From Coriobacteriaceae bacterium (GTDB lineage: Bacteria > Actinomycetota > Coriobacteriia > Coriobacteriales > Coriobacteriaceae), in contig CABJBO010000013.1 of assembly GCA_902363875.1 (NCBI GenBank), positions 1 to 49,940 on the forward strand: DNA of 49,940 nt. The letters run 5' to 3'. Under the pieces are notes generated by a model. That model was not told where the DNA came from. It searched no databases and saw nothing but the letters and a program-made list of their open reading frames with translations. Positions 17,220 to 24,539 of this stretch are shown piece after piece. A program made the translations under genes and the position numbers. Every line of letters starts with the position of its first letter. Position 1 is the stretch's first letter.

Positions 17220-17307
17220 GGGGCTCCTTTATGGCAGATACTCTGTTGGTATCTATTGTAAAGGCGCACCGATTGCCTTTATGCCGCGGCTGTATGAAGA
17301 GTGGGGT

Positions 17308-18210
17308 CTACGAGACGCGCTCGGTCGCTCCTGCCATGTGAGCGTGTCCTTGCGAGCGAAGGCACGGGAGCTCGACGGTTGCCACCATCACGCCGGTGAG
17401 GATGAGGGCGGCGCCAAAGAAGGCGATGGGGCTCAGGACCTCGCCGACCAGGAAGAACGAGAAGACAGCGGAGCAGACCGGCTCGAGCGAGAAGGCGAAG
17501 CCGGTGGTCTCGGCGGGCACGTGGGGCTGCACGAGCGTTTGGGTGATAAAGCCATAGGCAGAGCAGATGAGCGCGAGTGCGACGACGACCGCGACCTCGC
17601 TCGGCGTGCTGGGAAGCGTAAAGCCGCCAAAGGCAAATGCGGCGATGCCCGAGAACAGGCCGCCAAAGCCCAGCTGCCAAACGCCCAGAGCCAGCGGGTC
17701 GACATCTTCGACAAAGCGCTTCGCCACAATGATATGGCCGGCATAGACAAAAGCGGAGAGCAGCATGATGATCGCGCCGGGATTCAGGCTGGTAAAGTCG
17801 GCACCCGAGAGCAGCAGCATACCGCAGGTGACGATGGCGGTGCCGATGAGTACCTTGCGCTCGGGGGCGCGACGCAGCAGGGCGGCGTTGGCAAACGGCA
17901 CGATCACGACCGTCAGGCTCTGCAAAAAGCCGGCGGTGGAGGCGGAGGTAAGGCTGGAGCCCAAGCACATGCAGGTGAGCTCGGTTGCCATGATGGCGCC
18001 GATGATGGCGGCGCGAACCATCAGGTCGCGGTTAATGCGCAGCGCGTGCTTGTGGAAGAGCAGCAGGCAGGCCACAAAGGCGATGATGCAGCGCAGCGCA
18101 ACGATGCTCGTGGCGTTCATGCTGTCCATGCCGATCTTCATGAGGGGGTACGAAAAGCCCCATGCGACGGGAACGGAAAATGAGAGCGCGATTGCTTTTT
18201 TGCGATCCAT
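17308..18210 (-). CDS. EamA/DMT family transporter
   Basis: A 300-residue ten-helix drug/metabolite transporter with two EamA halves; the first half carries VPVAWGFSYPLMKIG and the second a typical SAYGFITQTLVQPHVPAETTGFAFSLEPVCSAVFSFFLVGE. This is the PxxAA/EPV signature region of DMT exporters. AAAGGAG precedes the ATG. It is divergent from a LysR regulator 158 bp away, with a dyad in the shared gap. By context it is the most likely target of that regulator. The substrate is not predictable. Confidence 0.87.
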   Translation of the reverse strand: MDRKKAIALSFSVPVAWGFSYPLMKIGMDSMNATSIVALRCIIAFVACLLLFHKHALRINRDLMVRAAIIGAIMATELTCMCLGSSLTSASTAGFLQSLTVVIVPFANAALLRRAPERKVLIGTAIVTCGMLLLSGADFTSLNPGAIIMLLSAFVYAGHIIVAKRFVEDVDPLALGVWQLGFGGLFSGIAAFAFGGFTLPSTPSEVAVVVALALICSAYGFITQTLVQPHVPAETTGFAFSLEPVCSAVFSFFLVGEVLSPIAFFGAALILTGVMVATVELPCLRSQGHAHMAGATERVS

Positions 18211-18290
18211 GGGACTCCTTTTGTTACAGAACGGTTTCGCAAAAAGGATTCTGCTCCCAGATGTGGATGTAGTAAAGCGAATGTATCTTC

Positions 18291-18309
18291 AGTATGATTA
18301 AGAAATACT
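18291..18309. promoter_or_regulatory. LysR-type dyad between the DMT transporter and LysR genes
   Basis: AGTAT (18291-18295) and ATACT (18305-18309) form an inverted repeat around a 9-nt centre, the size of an LTTR site (T-N11-A class). It sits in the divergent gap, 60 bp before the LysR ATG. Confidence 0.5.
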
Positions 18310-18368
18310 AATGTTGCTAGAAAAAGCGCTGGCAAAACGTTTTACGGCTACATCGATGTGGAGGCACG

Positions 18369-19235
18369 ATGGCATCGCGATATCAGATTGTATGTATGGT
18401 GGTCGATTGCGGCAGTCTGAAGGGCGCGGCCGACGAGCTGGGCTATACGCAAAGCGCGGTGAGCCAGGCCGTCAAGGCGCTCGAGCGCGAGCTGGGCACC
18501 ACGATTATCGAGCGCGGTAAGCAGGGCGTATCGCTTACGCGCGACGGCAAACAGTATCTGCCGTATCTGCGCCAGATTGTAACTGCCGAGGCCGAGCTCG
18601 AGGGCAAACGCCAGGAGTTGCTGGGACTCTCCTCGACCGATATTCGCATTGCGACGTTTACCAACGTGAGCCGTACCGTGTTGCCGCGCGTGATTCGCGA
18701 CTTTGGGGCCCTGCACCCGGGCGTGCACTTTACCCTCAAGCAGGGCGATTACACGCGCAACGCCCAGTGGGTGCACGATGGCGTGGTTGACTTTTGCTTT
18801 ACGGCGCGCGGATTTACCGCTGGGCTCGAGAAGCGCGTGGTCTATCACGACGAGTTGGTGGCGCTGCTGCCGACCGCGCATCCGCTGACGGCAAAGGAAA
18901 AGGTGACGCTCGCCGACCTGGCGTCCGAGCCGTTTGTGCTGCTGGATGAGGGCGAACAGAGCCTGGTGCTCGATGCATTCGCGGCGCATGGGCTGTCGCC
19001 GCACGTGACGAGCGAGGTGACCGACGACTACACCATCATGGCGATGGTGGAGGAGGGCCTAGGCGTGAGCATGCTCTACCGTCGTACGGTCGAGGGCATG
19101 AAGGCCGGTATCCGCGTGCGTCCCATCGTGCACGCTCCCTCGCGCGATGTGGTGGCGGCTTGGCGCAGCTGGGACACCATGCCTATCGCCACGAGGCGCT
19201 TTATCGATTATATGAGCTCGCATATCGTCAGCTAG
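18369..19235 (+). CDS. LysR family transcriptional regulator
   Basis: A 288-residue LTTR. The winged HTH is at about 1-60 (CGSLKGAADELGYTQSAVSQAVKALERELGTTIIERGKQGVSLT), and a periplasmic-binding-protein-like effector domain runs from about 88 to the end. GGAGG lies 7 bases before the ATG. It is divergent from the DMT transporter, which it probably regulates through the dyad at 18291-18309. It converges with the MATE gene. The effector is unknown. Confidence 0.9.
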   Translation: MASRYQIVCMVVDCGSLKGAADELGYTQSAVSQAVKALERELGTTIIERGKQGVSLTRDGKQYLPYLRQIVTAEAELEGKRQELLGLSSTDIRIATFTNVSRTVLPRVIRDFGALHPGVHFTLKQGDYTRNAQWVHDGVVDFCFTARGFTAGLEKRVVYHDELVALLPTAHPLTAKEKVTLADLASEPFVLLDEGEQSLVLDAFAAHGLSPHVTSEVTDDYTIMAMVEEGLGVSMLYRRTVEGMKAGIRVRPIVHAPSRDVVAAWRSWDTMPIATRRFIDYMSSHIVS

Positions 19236-19263
19236 TTGCCGTATGCCGCCTTGCCGCGCATGC

Positions 19264-20646
19264 CTAGCGCGTCCCGGTCTTGGCTTGCGCCAGACGGTAG
19301 GTGCGTGCCGGGTGACAGAGCAATACCGCCACGACCATAAAGAACGCCGTGGTGCCCAGGCTGATGGGGTAGACCATCATGATGTTCGGAAAGGTGCGGA
19401 AGTGCGGGAACACGCAGAATACCCAATAGAAGCGGATGCCGCAGACACAGATCATGGTGATGAGGGCAGGCATGAGCGAGATGCCAAAGCCGCGCAGGTA
19501 ACCGGACATGTTTTCGTAGAACATGCTAAAGGCGTATGCCGGGAAGATCGAGCACACGCGGATATAGCCGATCGAGACGATGTTGGGATCGCTGTTAAAG
19601 AGCGACAAGATCTCGCGCCCTAGGCCGACAATAACGATGATCGTGGTGAGTGCAACGATACCGCCTTCGATCAGGCAGACCTTGAGCGTCTTGGTGCAGC
19701 GGTCGATCTGGCGGGCACCGTGGTTTTGTCCCACAAAGGTGGTGCAGGCCTGGCTAAAGCTGTTGAGCAGGTTGTAGCACACGTACTCCAGGCTCATGGC
19801 AGCGCTGGATGCCGCCATGACCTCGGTGCCCAGGCTGTTGATGGCGGACTGGATGATGATGTTAGCGACGGCAAAGACGGCGCTTTGGATGCCGGCGGGC
19901 AGGCCGATCTTAACGATGCGCTTGAGGGCGACGGGGTCTAAGCCTAAGTCGCGTGGGGTGACGCGGACGACGGAGTCGGTCTTGAGCAGGTGGACAAAGA
20001 GTGTGGCGGCGCTGACGGTGTAGGCGATGGCGGTGGCGATGGCGACACCCGCGACGCCCCAGTGGAGCACGGGGACAAAGATGAGGTCCAGACCAATGTT
20101 GAGGATGGTGGACACGGCAAGCGCCTGCAGCGGCATGCGGGTGATGCCGACAGAGCGGAAGATTGCGGCCTCAAAGTTGTAGAGCAAGATCGAGGGCATG
20201 CTGAGCAAAAAGACGCGCAGGTAGAGCGATGCGAGCGGCATGGTTTCGTCAGGGACGTTGAGCGCGGCGAGCATGGGCTCGGCAAAGACCTCGCCCAGCG
20301 CGATGACGACAAAGCCCACGAGTGCCATCAGAATCGAGGTATGGACGGCGCGCTTGACCATGTTCTGATCGTTGCGGCCGATGGCGTTGGCGATGACCAC
20401 GTTGGAGCCAAGCGACAGCCCAATAAACAGGTTGATCATAAGACTGGTAAGCGGAACATTGGAGCCGACCGCCGCCATGGCGAGGGTTCCCTGGTCGCCC
20501 GAGAAGTTACCGATGATGACCGTGGCGATGAGGTTCGACAGCTGCTCCAAGATGCTCGTGGCGGCGACGGGAAAGGCGAACAGGGGAATATTGCGCCACA
20601 GCGAGCCGGTGGTCATGTCAATGTGCTTAGATGCGGTGTCTGCCAT
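19264..20646 (-). CDS. MATE family efflux transporter
   Basis: A 460-residue, twelve-helix membrane protein with two MatE halves. The first half contains LFAFPVAATSILEQLSNLIATVIIGNFSG and the second GLPAGIQSAVFAVANIIIQSAINSLG, the usual paired helix-1/helix-7 motifs. QACTTFVGQNHGARQ is the conserved loop after helix 8. Family members export cationic drugs or metabolites by Na+ or H+ antiport. The ribosome-binding site is weak. Its upstream region abuts the repeat at 20702-20780. Substrate and coupling ion cannot be told. Confidence 0.92.
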   Translation of the reverse strand: MADTASKHIDMTTGSLWRNIPLFAFPVAATSILEQLSNLIATVIIGNFSGDQGTLAMAAVGSNVPLTSLMINLFIGLSLGSNVVIANAIGRNDQNMVKRAVHTSILMALVGFVVIALGEVFAEPMLAALNVPDETMPLASLYLRVFLLSMPSILLYNFEAAIFRSVGITRMPLQALAVSTILNIGLDLIFVPVLHWGVAGVAIATAIAYTVSAATLFVHLLKTDSVVRVTPRDLGLDPVALKRIVKIGLPAGIQSAVFAVANIIIQSAINSLGTEVMAASSAAMSLEYVCYNLLNSFSQACTTFVGQNHGARQIDRCTKTLKVCLIEGGIVALTTIIVIVGLGREILSLFNSDPNIVSIGYIRVCSIFPAYAFSMFYENMSGYLRGFGISLMPALITMICVCGIRFYWVFCVFPHFRTFPNIMMVYPISLGTTAFFMVVAVLLCHPARTYRLAQAKTGTR

Positions 20647-20701
20647 ACGCTCTCAATCTCTAACATGCTCATTCGTGCTTATTTGCGCAGACGATGATAC
20701 T

Positions 20702-20780
20702 CCTAATCGACTAGTCGGCACTTAGGGACGTTCCTTTTCTGCCGGCAGCTGGGGACACTCCTTGTCTCTTCTATGACTAG
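20702..20780. repeat. GGGACG-type palindromic repeat, copy 3
   Basis: CGACTAGTCGGCACTTAGGG starts near 20708 and continues into GACGTTCC, then TGCCGGCAG, GGGGACACTCC and a final GACTAG. The segment CGGCACTTAGGGACGTTCC is shared with 7024-7042 and, apart from its first base, with 7122-7139. It fills the gap between MATE and rlmA and has no coding potential. Confidence 0.65.
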
Positions 20781-20836
20781 GTGGGGAAGGCGTGCGACAA
20801 TGGTGGGCGTTGTGTTGTTCGCGCTAAGGAGTTGCC

Positions 20837-21652
20837 ATGTTGTTGTGTCCCGTTTGCCATGAACCGTTGGTGGACGACGAGCGCGGTGCTGCATGCGCGG
20901 GCGGACACCGATTTGACCGTGCGCGCGAGGGCTATCTCTATCTGCTGCGCTCGTCCAAGAGCGGTGACTCCATGGGCGATCCCAAGTCGCAGGCACGCAG
21001 CCGTCGCGACTTTCTGAACCGCGGTTACTATGCGCCGTTGCGCGATGCGATGGTCGAGCTGGTGCGCGAGCGGGTGTCTGGTCGTGCCGCGTCAACGAAC
21101 TGCCCCATGACGTTGCTCGATATTTGCTGTGGCGAGGGCTACTACACCAGCGCCATGGGTGCGGTGCCGGGCGTAGATGCTTACGGTTTCGACCTGGGCA
21201 AAGAGATGGTGCGCCTGGCCGCCAAGCGCGGCGATGCGACCTACTTCGTGGCCAACATGAAGGCTATCCCCGTGGCCGATGGCGCCTTCGATATGGTGAC
21301 CGAGCTCTTTGCCCCCTTTAACGAGCGCGAATTTGCCCGCGTGCTGGCGCCAGAGGGCTCGCTCTATACCGTGGTGCCGGGTGCTCGGCATCTGTTTGGC
21401 CTCAAAGAGGTGCTCTACGACACGCCATATCTCAATGACGAGAAGCTGCCGAAGACCACCGAACTCGAGTTGGTCGGAACGCAGCGGGTGTTTGCGAACA
21501 TTACGCTCCAGACCCAGGCTGACATCGAGGCGGTGTTCCAAATGACGCCGTACTACTACCGCACGCGCCCTGCCGATAAAGAGCGCCTGGCAAACCTGGA
21601 CACCCTTCAAACCGACATCGACTTCATCATCGCCGAGTACCGTCACAGCTAA
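20837..21652 (+). CDS. rlmA: 23S rRNA (guanine-N1)-methyltransferase RlmA-like
   Basis: A 271-residue SAM methyltransferase of the RlmA(I)/TlrB group. The N-terminal zinc finger is complete: Cys4, Cys7, Cys20, His24. The SAM loop is LLDICCGEGYYT (about 94-105), with FDLGKEMVRLAAKR as motif II and the catalytic-region LFAPFNEREFARVLAPEG. In E. coli RlmA methylates G745; in TlrB-type enzymes the target is G748 and gives tylosin resistance. Which one applies cannot be read here. AAGGAG precedes the ATG, and a GACAAT box lies at 20796-20801. Its stop is 2 bp before a palindromic repeat. Confidence 0.9.
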   Translation: MLLCPVCHEPLVDDERGAACAGGHRFDRAREGYLYLLRSSKSGDSMGDPKSQARSRRDFLNRGYYAPLRDAMVELVRERVSGRAASTNCPMTLLDICCGEGYYTSAMGAVPGVDAYGFDLGKEMVRLAAKRGDATYFVANMKAIPVADGAFDMVTELFAPFNEREFARVLAPEGSLYTVVPGARHLFGLKEVLYDTPYLNDEKLPKTTELELVGTQRVFANITLQTQADIEAVFQMTPYYYRTRPADKERLANLDTLQTDIDFIIAEYRHS

Positions 21653-21654
21653 CA

Positions 21655-21689
21655 ACCTGCCAAAAAGGGACAGGTTTATTTTGGCAGGT
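21655..21689. repeat. GGGACAGG palindromic repeat directly after rlmA
   Basis: A 35-bp element beginning ACCTGCCAAAAAGGGACAGG and closing with TTTTGGCAGGT. The same 35 bp occurs at 42316-42350, and an inverted variant at 42383-42417. It starts 3 bp after the rlmA stop codon. Confidence 0.75.
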
Positions 21690-21706
21690 GTTATCTGGGC
21701 AAACGT

Positions 21707-21744
21707 AAAGGGCCGACCGCGGATATGCGCGATCGGCCCTTTTA
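21707..21744. terminator. Bidirectional terminator between rlmA and a convergent membrane-protein gene
   Basis: AAAGGGCCGA (21707-21716) pairs with TCGGCCCTTT (21733-21742), 10 bp, followed by T on the plus strand and with A's at the 5' side that give a T-run on the minus strand. It serves rlmA and the minus-strand gene ending at 21780. Confidence 0.75.
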
Positions 21745-21779
21745 GTTACTTGGCTGCAGAGGCTATGAGAAGTGAGCGC

Positions 21780-22181
21780 TTACAGGCGGTCCTTGTTCTC
21801 GGCCTTGACGGCGTGTGCCTGCTGAACAAAGAACAGGTCGTAGACCACGATGACAAAGGCTCCAATATTGACGGCGCTGCCGCCGAGCGCGGGAAGGGTG
21901 AGCACAGCCTGCGCAATCGTGGCGATTGCGGCAACGATGCCGAGCTTAAACGCGCCATCCACCTGCGAAGGCTTGTTGGCGCCCTTGATGCCCGCAACAC
22001 CTGCGCCAAGGTCGATAACGCCCTTGGCGACAAGCACGACCGCGGCGAGCATGGCGTTCGATCCGTAGACGGATTCAAATTTGCCGGTTGCGATGCCGGT
22101 GATACCGATGACGAGGCTGGCGATGCCCAAAACAAAATAGATGAGGGCAAGGATTTTGAGTGTCTTGCGCGCGGCGCTCAT
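21780..22181 (-). CDS. Four-helix membrane protein of unknown function
   Basis: A 133-residue hydrophobic protein with four predicted transmembrane helices (about 7-28, 40-60, 72-97 and 105-122) and short charged ends. No enzyme motif is visible. The ATG at 22179-22181 is chosen because AAAGGA lies 7 bases upstream; the frame remains open further 5' but without a ribosome-binding site. Its Gly/Ala-rich helices (GITGIATG, GAGVAGIKGA) resemble small DUF-type four-helix proteins of Actinobacteria. It is monocistronic, with a terminator at 21707-21744. Confidence 0.65.
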   Translation of the reverse strand: MSAARKTLKILALIYFVLGIASLVIGITGIATGKFESVYGSNAMLAAVVLVAKGVIDLGAGVAGIKGANKPSQVDGAFKLGIVAAIATIAQAVLTLPALGGSAVNIGAFVIVVYDLFFVQQAHAVKAENKDRL

Positions 22182-22409
22182 AGGTAGTCCTTTCGATTCG
22201 GGCGCTGCCAGTCTGGCGCGTCCCATATGCTGCACATATCGTGAAGCACATTGTAGTTCAACGTGACGGCGTGTGTGTTAGAAAGCGCTTCTCGCCTGTG
22301 CAGGGCAATCTTTCAAAAAGGAAAGCCAGCTGTAAGTCAAATCGATGGCAGCTCATGTGCGGCGCTGCGATGATGAGGCCGTGATAAGAAGTGAGTCTAA
22401 GGAGGAGCC

Positions 22410-22553
22410 ATGATGTACGGACCAGAGCAAGTGCGTGAACCGCGGTCGTTGGGAAGGCGCATGGGTGATTCTGTGATCGCTGCCGTGTGCACGGGATTGA
22501 TGGCGGTGCTTTGCATTGGGATGCTGTGGACCATGTCGCATGTGGGACAATAA
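22410..22553 (+). CDS. Small single-pass membrane protein (47 residues)
   Basis: A 47-codon frame starting at ATG 22410, preceded by a very strong TAAGGAGGAG site with about 5-base spacing. The product has a basic N-terminus (REPRSLGRR) and one hydrophobic helix (about 21-41, SVIAAVCTGLMAVLCIGMLW), so an N-in single-pass topology is expected. The stop codon overlaps a GACAAT box at 22546-22551 that may drive rsmJ. The coding call rests on the ribosome-binding site and membrane helix; the family is not recognised. The start could equally be the second ATG at 22413. Confidence 0.6.
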   Translation: MMYGPEQVREPRSLGRRMGDSVIAAVCTGLMAVLCIGMLWTMSHVGQ

Positions 22554-22616
22554 CGGACGGTTGGGTGCCGACATGAATGGCGCCCATGTATTCGTTTTGT
22601 TTGCTAAGGAGTGTCC

Positions 22617-23321
22617 ATGGGCGTCGTCGATCCCTTTTCTGTTGCTCGGGCCGCGGGGCTTGAGCTGACCGGGAAGTCCGAGGGCCTCACGCTCACCGAC
22701 GGCACGATGGAACTGCGCGCCGATTTTGGCCGCATGCTGCCACGACTCAAGCAGGGCCGCCTGCAGCAAGAGCTGTTGGTAAAGGCTGCGCGCACAAAAG
22801 GCATCGAACAACCATGGGCGATTGACGCCACGGCAGGCGTTGGCGAGGATTCGCTGCTGCTGGCGGCAGCGGGCTTTACCGTCGATCTGTATGAGCAGGA
22901 TTGCGTGATCGCGGCGCTGCTCCAGGATGCCCTGGATCGCGCGGCAGATGATCCGGCGCTTGCGGCTGCTGTGGCGCGCATGCGCTTACATGCGGGCGAG
23001 GACAGCATTGCCGGCCTTCGCCATACGGCCGAGCTGATCGGGCAGGGCGAGCTCACCGCTCCCGACGTGGTGTATCTGGACCCCATGTTTCCCGAGCGCA
23101 CCAAGAGCGCGGCGGTGAAAAAGAAGTTTCAGCTCTTGCACCATCTGGAGCAGCCGTGCGCCGACGAGGAGACGCTGGTCGAAGCTGCGCTTGCGGTGCA
23201 CCCGCGCAAGGTCGTTATCAAGCGACCGGTGAAGGGGCCGCTGCTTGCCGGCGTCAAGCCGAGCTATCAGCTTGCGGGCAAGGCCGTTCGTTACGATGTT
23301 TTGGTGCCGCCGCGCCCGTAG
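22617..23321 (+). CDS. rsmJ: 16S rRNA (guanine-1516-N2)-methyltransferase RsmJ-like
   Basis: A 234-residue class I SAM methyltransferase. The RsmJ hallmarks are LRADFG....RLKQGR...ELLVKAARTKG, the SAM loop DATAGVGEDSLLLAAAGFTV (about 71-90), and the catalytic block YLDPMFPERTKSAAVKKKFQLLHHL. This matches the DPMFP.rkKSA.VKK motif of the family. It methylates the exocyclic amine of G1516 in 16S rRNA in E. coli. ATG at 22617 with TAAGGAG is favoured over the GTG at 22611, which would overlap the ribosome-binding site. It may share a transcript with the small membrane protein upstream. Confidence 0.88.
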   Translation: MGVVDPFSVARAAGLELTGKSEGLTLTDGTMELRADFGRMLPRLKQGRLQQELLVKAARTKGIEQPWAIDATAGVGEDSLLLAAAGFTVDLYEQDCVIAALLQDALDRAADDPALAAAVARMRLHAGEDSIAGLRHTAELIGQGELTAPDVVYLDPMFPERTKSAAVKKKFQLLHHLEQPCADEETLVEAALAVHPRKVVIKRPVKGPLLAGVKPSYQLAGKAVRYDVLVPPRP

Positions 23322-23370
23322 CTTGTGCACGATGGCTGGCGCTTCGCCAGCGCCGTGCCGATGCGGGGGT

Positions 23371-23667
23371 CTATTTCCAAGGGTGCGACGTCAGGTGCCA
23401 GCCGCCGCAGTATTCGCATTTGTAGCAGGCCAAACCACGCCGTCCGCGGTTTTCGCAGTCGGCCATAACGGCCTCGGCTTCGGCGCGTGTGTCGTAACGG
23501 TTTTTGCGCTCGCACGACTTATAGCGCCAAGCCTCGTCGCGCTCGGCGTCCAGGGCGTCGCGGCGCTCGTCCTCGCGTGCAAACAGGTCGCTCATATCGC
23601 CGCCGGTGGCAGCGCCCAAAAACTCGCTTTTGGCTTTTGACCAGGCGGCTCGCTTTTTGCTCCCCAT
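23371..23667 (-). CDS. Small protein with C-terminal zinc-finger-like motif
   Basis: A 98-residue, highly charged protein. The N-terminal 60 residues are Lys/Arg/Glu/Asp-rich and probably helical. The C-terminus, YKCEYCGGWHLTSH, has CxxC followed by Trp-His and resembles a short zinc knuckle seen in small actinobacterial and phage proteins; an earlier Cys pair (SCERKNRYDT... MADCENRGRRGLAC) could complete the site. The ATG at 23665-23667 has GAGGAG about 10 bases upstream; a TTG start would add seven residues. It is divergent from a GNAT gene across a perfect palindrome. Function unknown; nucleic-acid binding is a guess from charge. Confidence 0.6.
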   Translation of the reverse strand: MGSKKRAAWSKAKSEFLGAATGGDMSDLFAREDERRDALDAERDEAWRYKSCERKNRYDTRAEAEAVMADCENRGRRGLACYKCEYCGGWHLTSHPWK

Positions 23668-23691
23668 CTGCTTCGCGCTCCTCTCCAAACG

Positions 23692-23723
23692 TTGGTATCA
23701 TTGCTCAATCAAAGTGATACCAA
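23692..23723. promoter_or_regulatory. Perfect palindrome in the divergent gap
   Basis: TTGGTATCA (23692-23700) and TGATACCAA (23715-23723) form a perfect 9-bp inverted repeat with a 14-nt centre. It is midway between the divergent zinc-finger-like gene and the GNAT gene, where an operator or paired -10 elements would sit. It resembles the TTGGTATAACT repeats at 26573 only in its first seven bases. Confidence 0.5.
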
Positions 23724-23741
23724 TAAACGTGAGGTCGCCGC

Positions 23742-24233
23742 GTGATGATCAGAAAAACCCTCGATACCGACATTCCCGCCGTCATGGCTATCTATGACGC
23801 GGCCCGCGCCTTTATGCGCGCGCATGGCAACGCCACGCAGTGGCCCGAGGGCACGCCTTCGGCCGAGCAGCTGGCTGCCGATATCGCCGCTGGTGGCAGT
23901 TACGTGTGCGAAGTCGACGGCCGCGTGGTGGCGACGTTTGCCTTTTTACCGGGTCCGGACGAGTGCTATGACGTGATTGAGGACGGTCAATGGCGCAGCG
24001 ACACTCCGTATGCCGTGCTGCATCGCGTGGCATCCGACGGCACCGTGCACGGTATCGCGGCGGCGATGTTTGCCTTTGCCAAGGAATGCGCCGACCATCT
24101 GCGTATTGACACGCACGAGGACAACTTGCCCATGCAGGGCGCCATCGCCAAGGCGGGGTTCGAGCGTGTCGGTATCGTCTATGTGTCCGACGGCACGGCG
24201 CGTGTCGCGTTTGATTGGCTGCGCGAGGCGTAG
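23742..24233 (+). CDS. GNAT family N-acetyltransferase
   Basis: A 163-residue single-domain GNAT protein. Strand beta1 and helix alpha1 are MIRKTLDTDIPAVMAIYDAARAFM, and the acetyl-CoA region is at VASDGTVHGIAAAMFAFAKECADHLRIDTHEDNLPMQGAIAKAGFERVGIVYV, with the D-T-H-x-D-N-x-x-M-Q variant of motif B that marks one GNAT subgroup. The classical Q/RxxGxG/A loop appears here as DGTVHGIA. A GAGG site is 7 bases before the GTG at 23742; the ATG at 23745 is nearly as good. The substrate is unknown. It ends 34 bp before the strong terminator shared with the 6S RNA candidate. Confidence 0.87.
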   Translation: MMIRKTLDTDIPAVMAIYDAARAFMRAHGNATQWPEGTPSAEQLAADIAAGGSYVCEVDGRVVATFAFLPGPDECYDVIEDGQWRSDTPYAVLHRVASDGTVHGIAAAMFAFAKECADHLRIDTHEDNLPMQGAIAKAGFERVGIVYVSDGTARVAFDWLREA

Positions 24234-24266
24234 GAGCCAAGGCACGTATCATCACCCAGCTCAAAT

Positions 24267-24295
24267 AAAAAATGGCCCCGAGTGGGGCCATTTTT
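24267..24295. terminator. Strong bidirectional terminator
   Basis: AATGGCCCC (24271-24279) pairs perfectly with GGGGCCATT (24284-24292) around a GAGT loop, with T-runs on both strands (TTTTT on plus, TTTTTT on minus). It ends the GNAT transcript on plus and the 6S RNA candidate on minus. Confidence 0.9.
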
Positions 24296-24309
24296 GGTAA
24301 AACGCGTCG

Positions 24310-24464
24310 TTGTGGGACTCGCATTGTTACCGCCCCAGATGAACCCGGGCAGACAAAAAGGGGAGGTGCCGGCTTTCGCAAGGCGCGAACCTACGAAAAT
24401 CGCCGCGCGGCAACGCGGGGCGATGAGCTCGGTCGGGGGATAGGGCCCGCTTCGCCCACCGGCC
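24310..24464 (-). ncRNA. ssrS: Candidate 6S RNA
   Basis: Read on the minus strand, a GC-rich segment without open frame lies between a TACAAT box and a strong terminator. Its 5' part reads GTGGGCGAAGCGGGCCCTA then TCCCCCGACCGAGCTC. This closely follows the conserved 5' strand of the 6S central bubble (in E. coli: GCAAGCGGGCC, AGTCCCC, TGAGCC). GTGGG at 24459-24455 pairs with CCCAC at 24316-24312 to close the molecule. The GGGGCGGTAAC stretch faces the CCCC side across the bubble, and an apical ATCGCC/GGCGAT hairpin is present. Length is about 155 nt, or about 197 nt with the terminator. 6S RNA sequesters sigma-70 holoenzyme in stationary phase. The exact 5' and 3' ends are estimates. Confidence 0.68.
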
Positions 24465-24469
24465 CGTAA

Positions 24470-24475
24470 ATTGTA
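24470..24475 (-). promoter_or_regulatory. -10 element (TACAAT) of the 6S RNA candidate
   Basis: On the minus strand TACAAT ends 6 bases before the predicted RNA start at about 24464. No clear -35 hexamer is found 16-18 bp upstream. Confidence 0.5.
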
Positions 24476-24539
24476 TCATCCAGTGTGGAGCGTGAACGCC
24501 CGTTGCCGCGTGCGATGGGCTTGCAATAAGAGGAGAGCC

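Noticed and set aside
22258..22587. 109-residue minus-strand frame between the membrane protein and rsmJ
   Set aside because: No ribosome-binding site is seen, and it is opposite the better-supported 47-residue frame with a strong site.
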